Positions 1 to 9,334 of a stretch of DNA of 64,000 nt are shown piece after piece (the stretch's first letter is position 1; the number at the start of each line of letters is the position of its first letter). Below the pieces are notes generated by a model that saw nothing but the letters and a program-made list of their open reading frames with translations, was not told where the DNA came from and did no database searches. The position numbers and the translations under genes were made by a program. This stretch comes from Mesorhizobium sp. DCY119 (GTDB lineage: Bacteria; Pseudomonadota; Alphaproteobacteria; Rhizobiales; Rhizobiaceae): NCBI RefSeq assembly GCF_003590645.1, contig NZ_CP031834.1, positions 2,852,501-2,916,500 of the forward strand, in the 5' to 3' direction.

Positions 1-84
1 CGTCGCGATTGGAAGCGACCACAAGGCAAAGGCGGTGACGAGCGCCACAAAATTTCTGCGATGAAAAGACATTCCCATCCCCAT
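1..84 (-). CDS. N-terminus of an exported protein (cut by window edge)
   Basis: An open frame of 28 codons starts at ATG 84 and runs off the left edge without a stop. It opens with three Met codons (84, 78, 72), so the exact start is open. It then reads HRRNFVALV followed by a hydrophobic stretch rich in Ala, Leu, Val and Trp. The RRNFV core resembles a twin-arginine signal, and the overall shape is a signal peptide or first membrane segment. It lies on the same strand as, and 127 bp downstream of, the ModA-like gene, so the two could form an operon. The mature protein is outside the window, so its function cannot be named. Confidence 0.55.
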   Translation of the reverse strand, partial: MGMGMSFHRRNFVALVTAFALWSLPIAT

Positions 85-92
85 GCTGTGAA

Positions 93-123
93 ATATCGAC
101 GAGGAGCCGAGGCGGCTCGATAT
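93..123 (-). promoter_or_regulatory. Imperfect hairpin just upstream of the partial gene
   Basis: ATATCG (93-98) pairs with CGATAT (118-123), and GAGCC (104-108) pairs with GGCTC (114-118), sharing base 118 and leaving a 5-base bulge on the left arm. The structure sits 9 bases upstream of the start at 84, with no clear ribosome binding site between. It could affect translation of the edge gene, or could terminate the ModA-like gene. Its role is not known. Confidence 0.3.
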
Positions 124-211
124 ATTTCTACGCATATAGCGTTGGGTCTTGCGCAGCAATGCCGTTCCGCACCAAGGATGCGTCGGATCTGCAACTTTCT
201 ATTGCTCCAGG

Positions 212-994
212 TCAGGCACCCGCCGGCAAGGCTACCGGCTTGAAACCGAATTCCTGCAACAATTTCTGGCCGGGACCGGACATGATGAAAAGGGCGAAGG
301 ACAAGGCTGCCGGGCGGCAGTCATTGATGGCTGTAAGGCCATATTCGGGCACGACGTTCACCGCTGCCGGAATTTGGACAATCTCGACCTCGGGCACTTC
401 TGCGGCGAGCCGCTGCATGCCTGTGAGATAACCGAGAAAGACGTCGGCTGTCCCAGCCGCCAATGCGTCAGCTACGGGGCCATAGGGGCCGGACGTTGCC
501 ACCGTTTCCGAGCCGCCGACCAGTTTCAGGGCCTTGGCGTCGAGGATGCGGAACGAGCCGGTCGCATGCTCTTCGAACCTACGAAAGATAGCCCAGGCAT
601 AATCGCCTGACGGGTCCTTGAGCGGCGTCGACGTTCCGATCTTGAGGGCAGGGTCAAGCAGTCGTTCGACGAAGTTTTCCGTCGTCACGCCGGCATCCCG
701 GCGAACCAAAGCCGACATCGTGTTGCGGGCAAAGACGACCGGCGGCCCGGACAATCCCAGTTGGGCAAGGTGCGATGGATGGCCGAAATCGGCGGACAGA
801 AACAGATCCGGCCGATCGCCGTCCTCGATGCGCTGCCGGAGCAGACCCGCTGGCCCATGCCTGACCTCGACGGCAATACCAGTCATTTCGGAAAAAGCAG
901 AAACGAGTAAGGGCAGGACATAACGGAGGCTGCCCGCCGCATAAACGCGAATGGACGATTGATCGGATGATGTTTGCACGGCAGTCGCTTTCAA
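212..994 (-). CDS. ModA-like substrate-binding protein without a leader
   Basis: The product has 260 residues and resembles the molybdate/tungstate or generic oxyanion binding-protein fold (ModA, SBP_bac_11 type). Supporting segments are VYAAGSLRYVL near residue 17, PDLFLSADFGHP near 60-70, the SETVATSGPYGPVADAL stretch, and VNVVPEYGLTAI near the C-terminus. The earliest start is TTG at 994, with GTG 979 as an alternative. An in-frame stop lies two codons upstream (998-1000), so no signal peptide can be encoded in this frame. ModA proteins normally act in the periplasm, so this one is either cytoplasmic, translated differently, or decayed. No ModB or ModC is next to it. The fold is fairly safe; molybdate as ligand is not established. 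Confidence 0.65.
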   Translation of the reverse strand: MKATAVQTSSDQSSIRVYAAGSLRYVLPLLVSAFSEMTGIAVEVRHGPAGLLRQRIEDGDRPDLFLSADFGHPSHLAQLGLSGPPVVFARNTMSALVRRDAGVTTENFVERLLDPALKIGTSTPLKDPSGDYAWAIFRRFEEHATGSFRILDAKALKLVGGSETVATSGPYGPVADALAAGTADVFLGYLTGMQRLAAEVPEVEIVQIPAAVNVVPEYGLTAINDCRPAALSFALFIMSGPGQKLLQEFGFKPVALPAGA

Positions 995-1046
995 ACTTTA
1001 ACGTCACTATCCGCGCCGCAGAGCTGCGAGGATAGACTGATGATCG

Positions 1047-3074
1047 TTACTCGATACCCCCGGTCACGGCAAAGGCGCCGGCCACGCGACCGTCCTGCAG
1101 GCGCATAATTGCGGTCACGATCGAGCCGTAGGAACCTCGCCAGACACTATGGACGGCCTTGTGTGTGTCGGATGAAACGAGCGCTCGTCCGCTGAAGCTC
1201 GTGCCGATTCGCTGCATTTCGACCGGTTCTCCGTTGACATGAACCTTCACGCTGGCTGTGTCGGTCTCGATCGCTCCGACCGAATGCGCGTCGAGCGTGA
1301 CGACTATCTCATCCTGGTTGCCCACATGGCGTGTCTCAGCGCGAAGCGTGATGACCAGCGGCTGCGTTTCGATGGCATCGAACCTTGCCCGGCTGGGAAA
1401 AATGTCGTCGGGGAGTTCCGGCGTCCGCGGCGGACGGGTCCGTCGCGCGGTCGATCGCTCGAAGTCCCCTGCAATCCGAAGCAACCTGGTATCGTCATAG
1501 GCCTTGCCCGCGAATGTAAGGCCAACCGGCATGCCGATGTCGGCCATCGTGCCCATCGGAACGGTGACGGTGGGAATGCCGAGATGCCGCGGCACGAGGT
1601 TTCCGTTGGCGACCCAGGTTCCATTGCGCCAGGCGAGGACCGCGGAAGCCTCGTTCACGTCCGCGTCGGCCGGTCCGACGTCGGCTGCGGCAGGAAAAAC
1701 CACGGCGTCCAGCCCCTGTTCATCGAGCCAGTCCTCGAAATCGATGCGCCGCGTCGCCTCAAGGCCTTTCAGGCCGCGCTCCAGCCCAGGGACGTTCTCG
1801 AACGGCGTTACGCCGCGCTTTGCCCGTTCGACATAGTCTGCGAGATCGAAGTCGTCGCCATAGCGGTCCGGCAGCGTGCCGGGCGACTGCGGAAATATCT
1901 TCGCGCCGTCGACAGAGGCCAGGTTCGGGATCGCTGGATCGGCATTCGCCCGCAGAAAATCGTCCCATGCCCAGACGCACAGGTCCCAGATTTCGCGCTC
2001 GGCGAATTCTTCGGGAACCAGGCCGCGATCCACCATGGATTTCGCGCCGGGCCGGTCGCGCTCATAATTGGAGACGACGGGGAAGTCGACTTCCACCACC
2101 GTTGCGCCGAGCCGCCTCAGATCCGCTGCCGCCTGTTCCCACAGATCGAGGACGGAGGCGCGTGTTTCGATGGGAGCGTCAGCGTCGCTGTCGCGGCCGA
2201 TATACATGCGTGGCACGCCGAGCCGCACGCCTTGCAATGATCCTTCCAGATTGAGATCGCTGTAGCGCGGTGGACGTATGGCCGAACTCGACGGCAAGTC
2301 GACCCATGGCTGCGCGCGCCAGAAATCGCCTCTGGTCGTATGATCGTCCTCGACAATCACGTCGAGCAACTCAAGCATATCCGGCATGCTTCGCGTGTGC
2401 GGAACAACCACATCCATTGTCGGAACGAGCGGCCAGTTGCCGCGCACCGAAATGACGCCCCTCGACGGCGTATAAGCCACCAGCGCGTTGTTGGATGCCG
2501 GCGCGCGGCCCGAAGACCATGTTTCCTCGCCCAACCCGAATGCCGCAAAGCTTGCAGCCGTCGCCGTGCCCGAACCGTTGGAAGACCCGGAAGCGAAGGC
2601 CGCCGTCAGGTAGTCGGCATTGTAGGGGCTTTCCGCCCGCCCATAGACGCCGCGCTGCATTCCGCCATTTGCCATCGGCGGCATGTTGGTGAGCCCGATG
2701 AAGACCGCTCCGCCCGCCCGCAGTCGCTCGATGGTGAAAGCATCCTCGTTGGCGACCAGATGTTCGAATGCAGGCGACCCGGCCGCTACCGTCAGGCCTG
2801 CGACCTTGTAGCTGTCCTTCGCGGTATATGGGATGCCGTCCAGCGGCCCCAGCGTGGCGCCGGATTTGCGACGCAGATCGGATGCGGCAGCTTCTTCGAA
2901 CATATCGGGATTGAGGACAGGAACGGCGTTGAGGGCGATGCCGTGCCGGTCAAAATAGGCGATCCGCCGCAGATAGGCGCCGACCAGTTCCACACTGGTT
3001 ACGGTCCCGGCATCGAGCGCCTGCCTGATTTGGTCGATGGTCGCTTCAACGATGTGGAGACCGTTATGCGTCAT
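1047..3074 (-). CDS. Amidase signature family hydrolase
   Basis: Amidase-signature enzymes hydrolyse amide bonds with a Ser-cisSer-Lys triad. From ATG 3074 the protein has 675 residues. The candidate Lys is K86 in PYTAKDSY. The Gly/Ser-rich loop GSSNGSG is at about 163-169, and the nucleophile is probably S188 in ETWSSGRAPAS, matching the usual TGGSIRxPA segment. The core runs to about residue 550. Roughly 100 further residues form a C-terminal extension that looks like a small beta domain, longer than a typical 450-500 residue amidase. The frame stays open up to 3233, but the upstream 53 residues look non-coding, so the internal ATG is preferred. It may supply amide hydrolysis for the heterocycle pathway to its right, though it is not in that operon. 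Substrate unknown. Confidence 0.8.
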   Translation of the reverse strand: MTHNGLHIVEATIDQIRQALDAGTVTSVELVGAYLRRIAYFDRHGIALNAVPVLNPDMFEEAAASDLRRKSGATLGPLDGIPYTAKDSYKVAGLTVAAGSPAFEHLVANEDAFTIERLRAGGAVFIGLTNMPPMANGGMQRGVYGRAESPYNADYLTAAFASGSSNGSGTATAASFAAFGLGEETWSSGRAPASNNALVAYTPSRGVISVRGNWPLVPTMDVVVPHTRSMPDMLELLDVIVEDDHTTRGDFWRAQPWVDLPSSSAIRPPRYSDLNLEGSLQGVRLGVPRMYIGRDSDADAPIETRASVLDLWEQAAADLRRLGATVVEVDFPVVSNYERDRPGAKSMVDRGLVPEEFAEREIWDLCVWAWDDFLRANADPAIPNLASVDGAKIFPQSPGTLPDRYGDDFDLADYVERAKRGVTPFENVPGLERGLKGLEATRRIDFEDWLDEQGLDAVVFPAAADVGPADADVNEASAVLAWRNGTWVANGNLVPRHLGIPTVTVPMGTMADIGMPVGLTFAGKAYDDTRLLRIAGDFERSTARRTRPPRTPELPDDIFPSRARFDAIETQPLVITLRAETRHVGNQDEIVVTLDAHSVGAIETDTASVKVHVNGEPVEMQRIGTSFSGRALVSSDTHKAVHSVWRGSYGSIVTAIMRLQDGRVAGAFAVTGGIE

Positions 3075-3304
3075 GGGACTTTTTCCGAAGTTCTGGGGGG
3101 CAGCCGGTAATCGCCGGGAAAACTGGATCCGATAAATGATTTTGCTCAATCCTGCGGGCGGATATGACGATACTCTGAACATCGGGCGGCGTTTCGTATA
3201 GCCACGAACGGGAAAAGCAGTGGCCATTGGCACCGAGGCTTCTGCATTTCACCGGTCAAAACAGCACGAACGCCAAACCACTATCGAGAAAATTGGAGAT
3301 CGCC

Positions 3305-4150
3305 ATGTCAGCCAATATTCCTACGACCGCTTTGCCTTCCGGCGAGCTGGTTCCAGTGCTCGGGCAGGGCACATGGTTCATGGGCGAGGATCGCCGCAAA
3401 TCCGGGCAGGAAGCCGATGCGCTGAGGCTTGGCATCGATCTTGGCATGACCTTGATCGACACCGCTGAAATGTACGCAAGCGGCGGCGCCGAAGAGGTTG
3501 TCGGCGAAGCGATCGCAGGCCGGCGCGACGAGGTGTTCCTGGTGAGCAAGGTGCTTCCCTCAAACGCTTCGCGGCGGGGAACGATTCTCGCCTGCGAACG
3601 CAGCCTCAAGCGGCTTCGCTCCGAAACGATCGACCTCTATTTGCTTCATTGGCGCGGCAGCTACGCGCTCGAAGAGACCATTGCTGCTTTCGACGATCTT
3701 ATCCGGGCAGGGAATATCCGAAGCTGGGGCGTCAGCAATTTCGACACCGACGACATGGAGGAAATCGTCGCGCTATCCGGGGGCGACAAGGTCGCCAGTA
3801 ACCAGATCCTGTACAATCTCGCGCGGCGCGGACCGGAATTCGATCTGATGCCGTGGTGCCGGGCCCGAAACATTCCGCTCATGGCCTATTCGCCGATCGA
3901 GCAGGGGCGGTTGCTGCGAAACGCGACACTTGCCGAAGTCGCAAAGGAGTACGGTGCGACGCCGGCCACCGTGGCGCTTGCCTGGGTGCTGAGCCATGAT
4001 GGCGTCATCGCAATTCCGAAATCCAGCAATCCTGAACATTTGCGCGACAACAGGAAAGCGGCCGATCTCAAGCTGACGGCAGAACAACTGGCAAGGCTGG
4101 ACCGGGCTTTCCCTGCGCCGGGACGCAAGACCGCGCTCGAGATGCTGTAG
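3305..4150 (+). CDS. Aldo/keto reductase
   Basis: The product is a 281-residue NAD(P)H-dependent aldo/keto reductase with a TIM barrel, reducing aldehydes or ketones in the cytoplasm. The catalytic tetrad is visible: Asp and Tyr in [11 protein letters not shown], Lys in LVSKVLP, His in LYLLHWRG. The cofactor loop [13 protein letters not shown] is near the C-terminus. The start at ATG 3305 has GGAG ten bases upstream. The frame is open back to 3227, but that part lacks family similarity. The gene is divergent from the amidase (231 bp between starts) and convergent with the transporter operon, only 14 bp away. The family is clear; the natural substrate is not. Confidence 0.88.
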   Translation: MSANIPTTALPSGELVPVLGQGTWFMGEDRRKSGQEADALRLGIDLGMTLIDTAEMYASGGAEEVVGEAIAGRRDEVFLVSKVLPSNASRRGTILACERSLKRLRSETIDLYLLHWRGSYALEETIAAFDDLIRAGNIRSWGVSNFDTDDMEEIVALSGGDKVASNQILYNLARRGPEFDLMPWCRARNIPLMAYSPIEQGRLLRNATLAEVAKEYGATPATVALAWVLSHDGVIAIPKSSNPEHLRDNRKAADLKLTAEQLARLDRAFPAPGRKTALEML

Positions 4151-4164
4151 AGTTCGTCAGTCAA

Positions 4165-5133
4165 TCACGGCTCGGCGTGATGGCAGCGGACGTAGGTGGC
4201 GTCCAGCAGCTGCGGTTCCGGGGCGGTCGTGCGGCAAAGCTCGGTCGCCAGCATGCAGCGCGGATGGTAGCTGCATCCTGTCGGCGGATCGATGGGGCTC
4301 GGCAGGTCGACCACCGCCGGAACGCGGTCGCGGTTCGGCCTTTCAAGGTCCGGCACTGTGTCGAGCAGGAAGCGTGTGTAAGGATGCTTCGGCCGCTCGA
4401 ACAGGTCGTCGGTCGCGGCTTCTTCGACAATGCGCCCGAGATACATCACTGCGACGCGGTCAGAGACGTGGCGAACCGCTGCCAGATTGTGACTTATGAA
4501 CAGATAAGTCAGTCCAAGTTCCCGCTGCAAGTCCTTGAGTAGGTTGAGAATTTGCGCCTGGACGGACACGTCGAGTGCCGAGGTCGGCTCGTCGCAGATG
4601 AGAAATTCCGGTTCCGCCGAAAGCGCCCGGGCGATTGAGATGCGCTGGCGCTGTCCGCCGGAGAATTCGTGCGGATAACGTGCAGCGTCCCGCCAGGACA
4701 AGCCAACGATCTCCAGCAATTCGCGCACCCTCAGATCGGTCTCGCCACCGGCCCGGCGCAATCCGAGGTGGCGGATCGGCTCGGCGATGATGTCGCCGAC
4801 GCGCCAGCGTGGGTTCAGGCTGGCATAGGGGTCCTGAAATATCATCTGCGTGCGCACGCTGCCGTCACTGCCGCTCCCTGTCGCAAAGGAGAGGCTGCCG
4901 CGAGTCGGCTGGTAGAGCCCGACGACCAGACGCGCCAGCGTCGACTTCCCGCAGCCGGACTCGCCGACGATCGAAAAGGTCGTGCCGCGCGGGATGGCGA
5001 AGCTCAGGCCGTCGACCGCCTTCAAGGTTCGTTCCGGCTTGCGCATGACGGTTCGGTCAAACCATGACGGCGAGACGTCGAAATGGCAGGCTATGTCTTC
5101 CACACGCAGTGTCGGCTGTGCGAGCGCACCCAT
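4165..5133 (-). CDS. Peptide/nickel-type ABC transporter ATPase (DppF/OppF-like)
   Basis: This is the second ATPase of an Opp/Dpp-type importer, 322 residues from ATG 5133. Walker A is GESGCGKSTLARLV, the signature is FSGGQRQRISIARAL, and Walker B is LICDEPTSALDV. The C-terminal oligopeptide-transporter extension with GCSYHPRC (Cys-rich, CX6C type) is present, as in DppF and OppF. The start overlaps the stop of the preceding ATPase gene by one base (TGATG), which implies translational coupling and fixes this start over an upstream in-frame one at 5265. Last gene of the operon that begins with the binding protein at 10974. Confidence 0.9.
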   Translation of the reverse strand: MGALAQPTLRVEDIACHFDVSPSWFDRTVMRKPERTLKAVDGLSFAIPRGTTFSIVGESGCGKSTLARLVVGLYQPTRGSLSFATGSGSDGSVRTQMIFQDPYASLNPRWRVGDIIAEPIRHLGLRRAGGETDLRVRELLEIVGLSWRDAARYPHEFSGGQRQRISIARALSAEPEFLICDEPTSALDVSVQAQILNLLKDLQRELGLTYLFISHNLAAVRHVSDRVAVMYLGRIVEEAATDDLFERPKHPYTRFLLDTVPDLERPNRDRVPAVVDLPSPIDPPTGCSYHPRCMLATELCRTTAPEPQLLDATYVRCHHAEP

Positions 5134-6152
5134 CACGCGGCCTCCACGGCTTCGGCCACAGCCAGCTTCCAGCAGGCGACCGAGCCTCGTCCATTCGGCA
5201 AGAGCCTGGGCAGATCGCTGCGGCAGCGCGCATCCGCGATTTCGCAGCGTGGATTGAACGCGCAACCGGCTGGCATGGAATTGAGGCGCGGCATGGCGCC
5301 ATCGATCTGGGCCAGACGCTCGTGACGCGCAGCAAGGCTCGGAATCGAGCCGATCAGGCCGCGCGTGTAGGGATGCTGCGGCCGCTTGATTATGTCCTCG
5401 ACCGGTCCGATTTCGACAATGCGTCCCGCATACATCACCGCCACACGATCGGCGGTTTCGGCGATCACGCCCATGTCATGGGTCACCAGCATGATGGCCG
5501 TGCCGCGTTCCCGGCAGATTCGCTTGAGCAGTGCCGTGATCTGCGCCTGGATGGAAACGTCGAGCGCCGTCGTCGGCTCGTCGGCGACGACAAGTTCCGG
5601 TTCGGCGGCGAGCGCGAGTGCGATCACCACACGCTGCCGCATCCCGCCCGAGAATTGATGCGGGTACTGGCCGACACGAAGCTCCGGCGAGGGGATGCCG
5701 ACCTCGTTCAGGAGGTCGATGGCGCGCCTTGCAGCCTCATTCCGCGACAGCGGAAGGTGGCAGCGTATCGTTTCCACAAGCTGATCGCCCACGGTGAGGA
5801 GCGGGTTCAGCGATGTGAGCGGGTCTTGAAAGATCGCGCCGATGGTCTTGCCGCGCAGCGCCATCAATTGCCGCCTCGGCAGATTGTCGATGCGTTTGCC
5901 ACTGACATGGATCTCGCCGCCCGCGATCCTGCCCGGCGGTTCGAGCAGGCCGATCACGGCAGCACCGGTCAGGGATTTTCCTGCTCCGGATTCACCGACG
6001 ACACCCAGTATCTCGCCGCGCCTGATCGACAGGCTGACACCGCGAATTGCCGTCAACACGCCGCGCCGCGTCGGGAACTCGACGAGCAGATCGCGAATGC
6101 TGAGTACCGGCGGGTCGAGCGGGGGCTCATTTGGCGCAAACGCGGCGTTCAT
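5133..6152 (-). CDS. Peptide/nickel-type ABC transporter ATPase (DppD/OppD-like)
   Basis: First ATPase of the Opp/Dpp-type importer, 339 residues. Walker A is [14 protein letters not shown], the signature is [15 protein letters not shown], and Walker B is [13 protein letters not shown]. The C-terminal region has [15 protein letters not shown], the Cys motif typical of the family. ATG 6152 lies 4 bases past the stop of the amidohydrolase gene (6157), so the two are probably translated from one message. The stop overlaps the next ATPase start by one base. Confidence 0.9.
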   Translation of the reverse strand: MNAAFAPNEPPLDPPVLSIRDLLVEFPTRRGVLTAIRGVSLSIRRGEILGVVGESGAGKSLTGAAVIGLLEPPGRIAGGEIHVSGKRIDNLPRRQLMALRGKTIGAIFQDPLTSLNPLLTVGDQLVETIRCHLPLSRNEAARRAIDLLNEVGIPSPELRVGQYPHQFSGGMRQRVVIALALAAEPELVVADEPTTALDVSIQAQITALLKRICRERGTAIMLVTHDMGVIAETADRVAVMYAGRIVEIGPVEDIIKRPQHPYTRGLIGSIPSLAARHERLAQIDGAMPRLNSMPAGCAFNPRCEIADARCRSDLPRLLPNGRGSVACWKLAVAEAVEAA

Positions 6153-6156
6153 GGGG

Positions 6157-7347
6157 TCACTCCGTCTCGAACAAGGCGGCACCCTCGCGGGCGACGACTT
6201 TTCCGCGTTTCATCACCAGCGGACGAGGGCGGCGCGAGACGACCGCCTCGGCCAGTGTCTCGCCTTCGATCAACACAAGATCGGCGGCATCGCCGACAGC
6301 AAGGCCGTAATCCTGGCAGCCCATGACGGCAGCACCGCCGGTGGTCACCACCTCGACGGCGCGGCGAATTTCGTCGTCACGGTCGAGATCGTTGCGCATG
6401 CCGAGGAAGATCGCGCGCTCCAGCATGTCGGCATTGCCGTAGGGGCTCCAGCAGTCGCGAATCCCGTCCGAGCCGGAGCAGACCGTGATTCCGGCATCCA
6501 GGGTGCGGATCAGAGGCGGGCAGGGATAACCGGCCGGTCCCGTGGTCATGATCGCGATGCCTGCGTCAGCCAGTTCGTCGAGCAGATTGCCGATGGCAAG
6601 GTAGTCGTTGTGGCCGAGGCAGAAGGCATGGCTGACGGTCACCTTGCCGGCCATCGCGTGAGCGCGCGTACGGTCGATGATAAGGCGCATCGAGAACGCG
6701 CCAAGCTCGCCCAATTCATGCAGATGGATGTCGATCGGCTTTCCATGCTTTTCGGCGAGCGCGAAGACCACATCGAGATGGCCTTTCGGATCGAGGTCCA
6801 TCGAGCAGGGATCGAGCCCGCCGACGACCTCGGCGCCGAGGCTCAACGCCTCGTCCATCAGTTCCTTCGTTCCCTGGCGGATAAGCATGCCGGACTGGGG
6901 GAAGGCGACGATTTCGAGGTCGATCACGTCAGCATATTTTTCGCGCGTCGCCATGACACCCAGCACGCCGTTCAGGCCGTGTTCGGTGTCGATGTCGACA
7001 TGGCTGCGGATGTGCGTGGTGCCGTGTGACACCGAAAGCGCTACCTGCCGCGCCGATTGGCGCGCTGGGTTGAGGCCGAGCCGCGCCTTCGAGTTGCGCT
7101 CATTGGTGATCTTGTCGATCAGGGTGGAACCGACATTGTTGTGGTTCCAGGGCATGCCGAACAATGTCTTGTCGAGATGGGTGTGTGCCTCGACAAAACC
7201 TGGCAGGACGATCGCCCCCTTTCCGTCGATCGTTTCGACCTCAGAGGTGGTCGAAGTGGCCTGAGCGATGCGTCCATCAGCAATCGTCAGGTCAATTGCG
7301 GTTTCGCCCCAAGGCCGCACATTTTTCAGGATCAGTGTTTCGCTCAT
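6157..7347 (-). CDS. Amidohydrolase, cytosine deaminase/AtzC-like
   Basis: A 396-residue metal-dependent amidohydrolase of the CodA/AtzC branch. Members deaminate or deamidate heterocycles such as cytosine or N-isopropylammelide. The first metal motif is EAHTHLDK with H55 and H57, a LDK form characteristic of this branch. IDIHLHELG supplies further His residues, TVSHAFCLG another, and SGSDGIRD the Asp near residue 290. All expected metal ligands appear intact. It sits between the permease and ATPase genes of the importer, 14 bp after the dppC-like stop and 4 bp before the dppD-like start. This placement argues that the imported compound is its substrate. Exact substrate unknown. Confidence 0.85.
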   Translation of the reverse strand: MSETLILKNVRPWGETAIDLTIADGRIAQATSTTSEVETIDGKGAIVLPGFVEAHTHLDKTLFGMPWNHNNVGSTLIDKITNERNSKARLGLNPARQSARQVALSVSHGTTHIRSHVDIDTEHGLNGVLGVMATREKYADVIDLEIVAFPQSGMLIRQGTKELMDEALSLGAEVVGGLDPCSMDLDPKGHLDVVFALAEKHGKPIDIHLHELGELGAFSMRLIIDRTRAHAMAGKVTVSHAFCLGHNDYLAIGNLLDELADAGIAIMTTGPAGYPCPPLIRTLDAGITVCSGSDGIRDCWSPYGNADMLERAIFLGMRNDLDRDDEIRRAVEVVTTGGAAVMGCQDYGLAVGDAADLVLIEGETLAEAVVSRRPRPLVMKRGKVVAREGAALFETE

Positions 7348-7361
7348 GGTCAGCCTCTTGG

Positions 7362-8315
7362 TCAGCGGAGTTTCGGGTTGAGGGCGTCACGCAGCCAGTC
7401 GCCGAGAAGGTTGACGGCGAGGATGATCAGGCTGAGTTGCAGCGCCGGGAACAGCACGACCCACCAGCTTCCGGAAAAGAAATACTGGTTGCCGATGCGG
7501 ATCAGGGTGCCGAGCGAAGGCTGGGTTACCGGCATGCCGACACCGAGAAAGGAAAGGGTGGCTTCCGCCAGGATGGCGAGGCCGAGGTTTAGCGTTGCCG
7601 TCACCAGCACGGCGGTCATGACGTTGGGCAAGATGTGCGTGAGCATGATTCGCAGAGGTGGCAACCGCAGGATGCGGGCGGCCAGCACATATTCCTTGCG
7701 CGCTTCAACCATGGTCGAGGCGCGCACGATGCGGGCGTACTGAACCCATGAGGTGATGGCGATCGACGTGGTCAGGATGACCGGCGTGAAGGCGTCCCGC
7801 ATCGAAACGGGCAGGAGTTCGCGGAAGATCGCGCTGACCAGGATGGCGACGAGCAGCGTCGGTATCGAGAGCACGAGATCGCCGATACGCATCAGCAGAT
7901 TGTCGATCCGGCCGCCGACATAGCCCGAAGTCAGTCCGACCACGATGCCGATCATCACCGACACGATAACGCTGGCAAAGCCGATCATCAGCGAAATGCG
8001 CGAGCCGTAGAGAATAGCCGAAAAGATGTCGCGGCCTTGCACGTCGGTGCCGAGCACGTATGGCGCTTGGCCCTCAGCGGTCCAGATCGGCGGGAGTTCC
8101 GCCTTGTCGAGGTAGAGCTGCGTCAGGTCGTAGGGGTCCTGCGGCGAGAGCAGCGGTGCGGCGATGGCGGTCAGCGCAATGACGAGTAGCACGATCGCCG
8201 ATATGACCGCCGAGGGGGTGCGCAGGAAGCCATAGACCAGATCGCCATCGAGAAAGGCCTTCAGGCGGGCAAGCCGAGGCACGGCCGGCATCTTCGCTGT
8301 CTGCTCAACGGACAT
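7362..8315 (-). CDS. ABC transporter permease (DppC/OppC-like)
   Basis: Inner-membrane permease of 317 residues. It has an N-terminal membrane segment near 35-60, a periplasmic loop, and a core of about five segments. The coupling motif EARKEYVLAARILRLP with the downstream LPN segment (ILTHILPNVM) matches the EAA loop of dipeptide-type permeases. The ATG at 8315 lies inside the end of the preceding permease gene, an 11-bp overlap. It pairs with the 8305-9297 product to form the channel. Confidence 0.9.
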   Translation of the reverse strand: MSVEQTAKMPAVPRLARLKAFLDGDLVYGFLRTPSAVISAIVLLVIALTAIAAPLLSPQDPYDLTQLYLDKAELPPIWTAEGQAPYVLGTDVQGRDIFSAILYGSRISLMIGFASVIVSVMIGIVVGLTSGYVGGRIDNLLMRIGDLVLSIPTLLVAILVSAIFRELLPVSMRDAFTPVILTTSIAITSWVQYARIVRASTMVEARKEYVLAARILRLPPLRIMLTHILPNVMTAVLVTATLNLGLAILAEATLSFLGVGMPVTQPSLGTLIRIGNQYFFSGSWWVVLFPALQLSLIILAVNLLGDWLRDALNPKLR

Positions 8316-9297
8316 TGCTGCCTCCCGCCGTCCCCGTCTGCCGCAGGCGCGGATCGACGGCTAGGTAGATGAAATCGACTATGGTGTTGAGCGTGATGAA
8401 GATGACCGAGACGATCATCAGATAGGCCGCCATGACGGGGATATCGATGAACATCACCGCCTGCACGAACAGCAATCCCATGCCGGGCCACTGGAATACG
8501 GTCTCGGTCACCAGGGCAAAAGCGATGAGGTCGCCGATCAGCATGCCGGTCATCGTCACCACCGGCATCATGCAGTTCCTCAAGGCATGGCGGAAATGCA
8601 CGATGCGGTCGGGAAGGCCCCGGGCACGCGCGAATTTGACATAGTCGGTTCGCAGCACCTCCAGCATTTCGGCGGTAACCAGGCGCATGATGAAGGAGAT
8701 CTGGAACAGCGCCAGCGATGTTGCGGGCATTATGAGTGCCAGCCTTCCCGATGGGGTGAGCAGGCCGGTCGACCACGTGCCGAACTGCACGACCTCGCCA
8801 CGCCCGAAGGCCGGGAGCCAGCCGAGCTGCACCGAAAACACCAGGATCAGCACGATGCCGATGACGAAGGCCGGCACGGAAACGCCGACCATGGAGATCA
8901 TGCGGGCAACGCGCGCCGCCGGGTTCTTCGGGTTGATCGCAGCAAAGACGCCTAGCGGCACGCCAATCGCCAGCGCCAGCACGGTCGAGACCATGACAAG
9001 CTCGAATGTCGCCGGAAAGCGTTCGGCGATGAGCGACATAACTTCACGCTGGTTGCGGAACGAGATGCCGAAATCGCCCTGCACCGCGCGGGTGACGAAG
9101 GAGAAGAACTGCATGACGACGGGCTGGTCGAGACCGAGGCGAAGCCGCAGCGCGACGCGTTCTTCCTGGCTTGCCTGTGCGTTGAGCATCAGCTGGACCG
9201 GGTCGCCCAGAAACTGGAAGATCATGAAGGCGATGAAGGCGACGACAAGCATGACAAGCGCTGCATTGCCGATGCGTTTGACGATGATGGCGAGCAT
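8305..9297 (-). CDS. ABC transporter permease (DppB/OppB-like)
   Basis: Inner-membrane permease of 330 residues with an N-terminal segment at about 8-30 and five further hydrophobic segments. EVLRTDYVKFARARGLPD near residue 215 is the EAA-type loop that docks the ATPases. LGLDQPVVMQFFSFV near 50-65 is typical of DppB proteins. ATG 9297 is about 97 bp after the binding-protein stop, with two strong hairpins in the gap. Partner of the downstream DppC-like protein. Confidence 0.9.
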   Translation of the reverse strand: MLAIIVKRIGNAALVMLVVAFIAFMIFQFLGDPVQLMLNAQASQEERVALRLRLGLDQPVVMQFFSFVTRAVQGDFGISFRNQREVMSLIAERFPATFELVMVSTVLALAIGVPLGVFAAINPKNPAARVARMISMVGVSVPAFVIGIVLILVFSVQLGWLPAFGRGEVVQFGTWSTGLLTPSGRLALIMPATSLALFQISFIMRLVTAEMLEVLRTDYVKFARARGLPDRIVHFRHALRNCMMPVVTMTGMLIGDLIAFALVTETVFQWPGMGLLFVQAVMFIDIPVMAAYLMIVSVIFITLNTIVDFIYLAVDPRLRQTGTAGGSNVR

Positions 9298-9334
9298 GTC
9301 TGCCGTCTCCTGACGGGTTTCAATGAGGCCTGAA

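Noticed and set aside
5064-6326. A 420-codon plus-strand frame opposite the transporter ATPases
   Set aside because: It covers two ATPase genes with all ABC motifs on the minus strand and has no recognisable domain.
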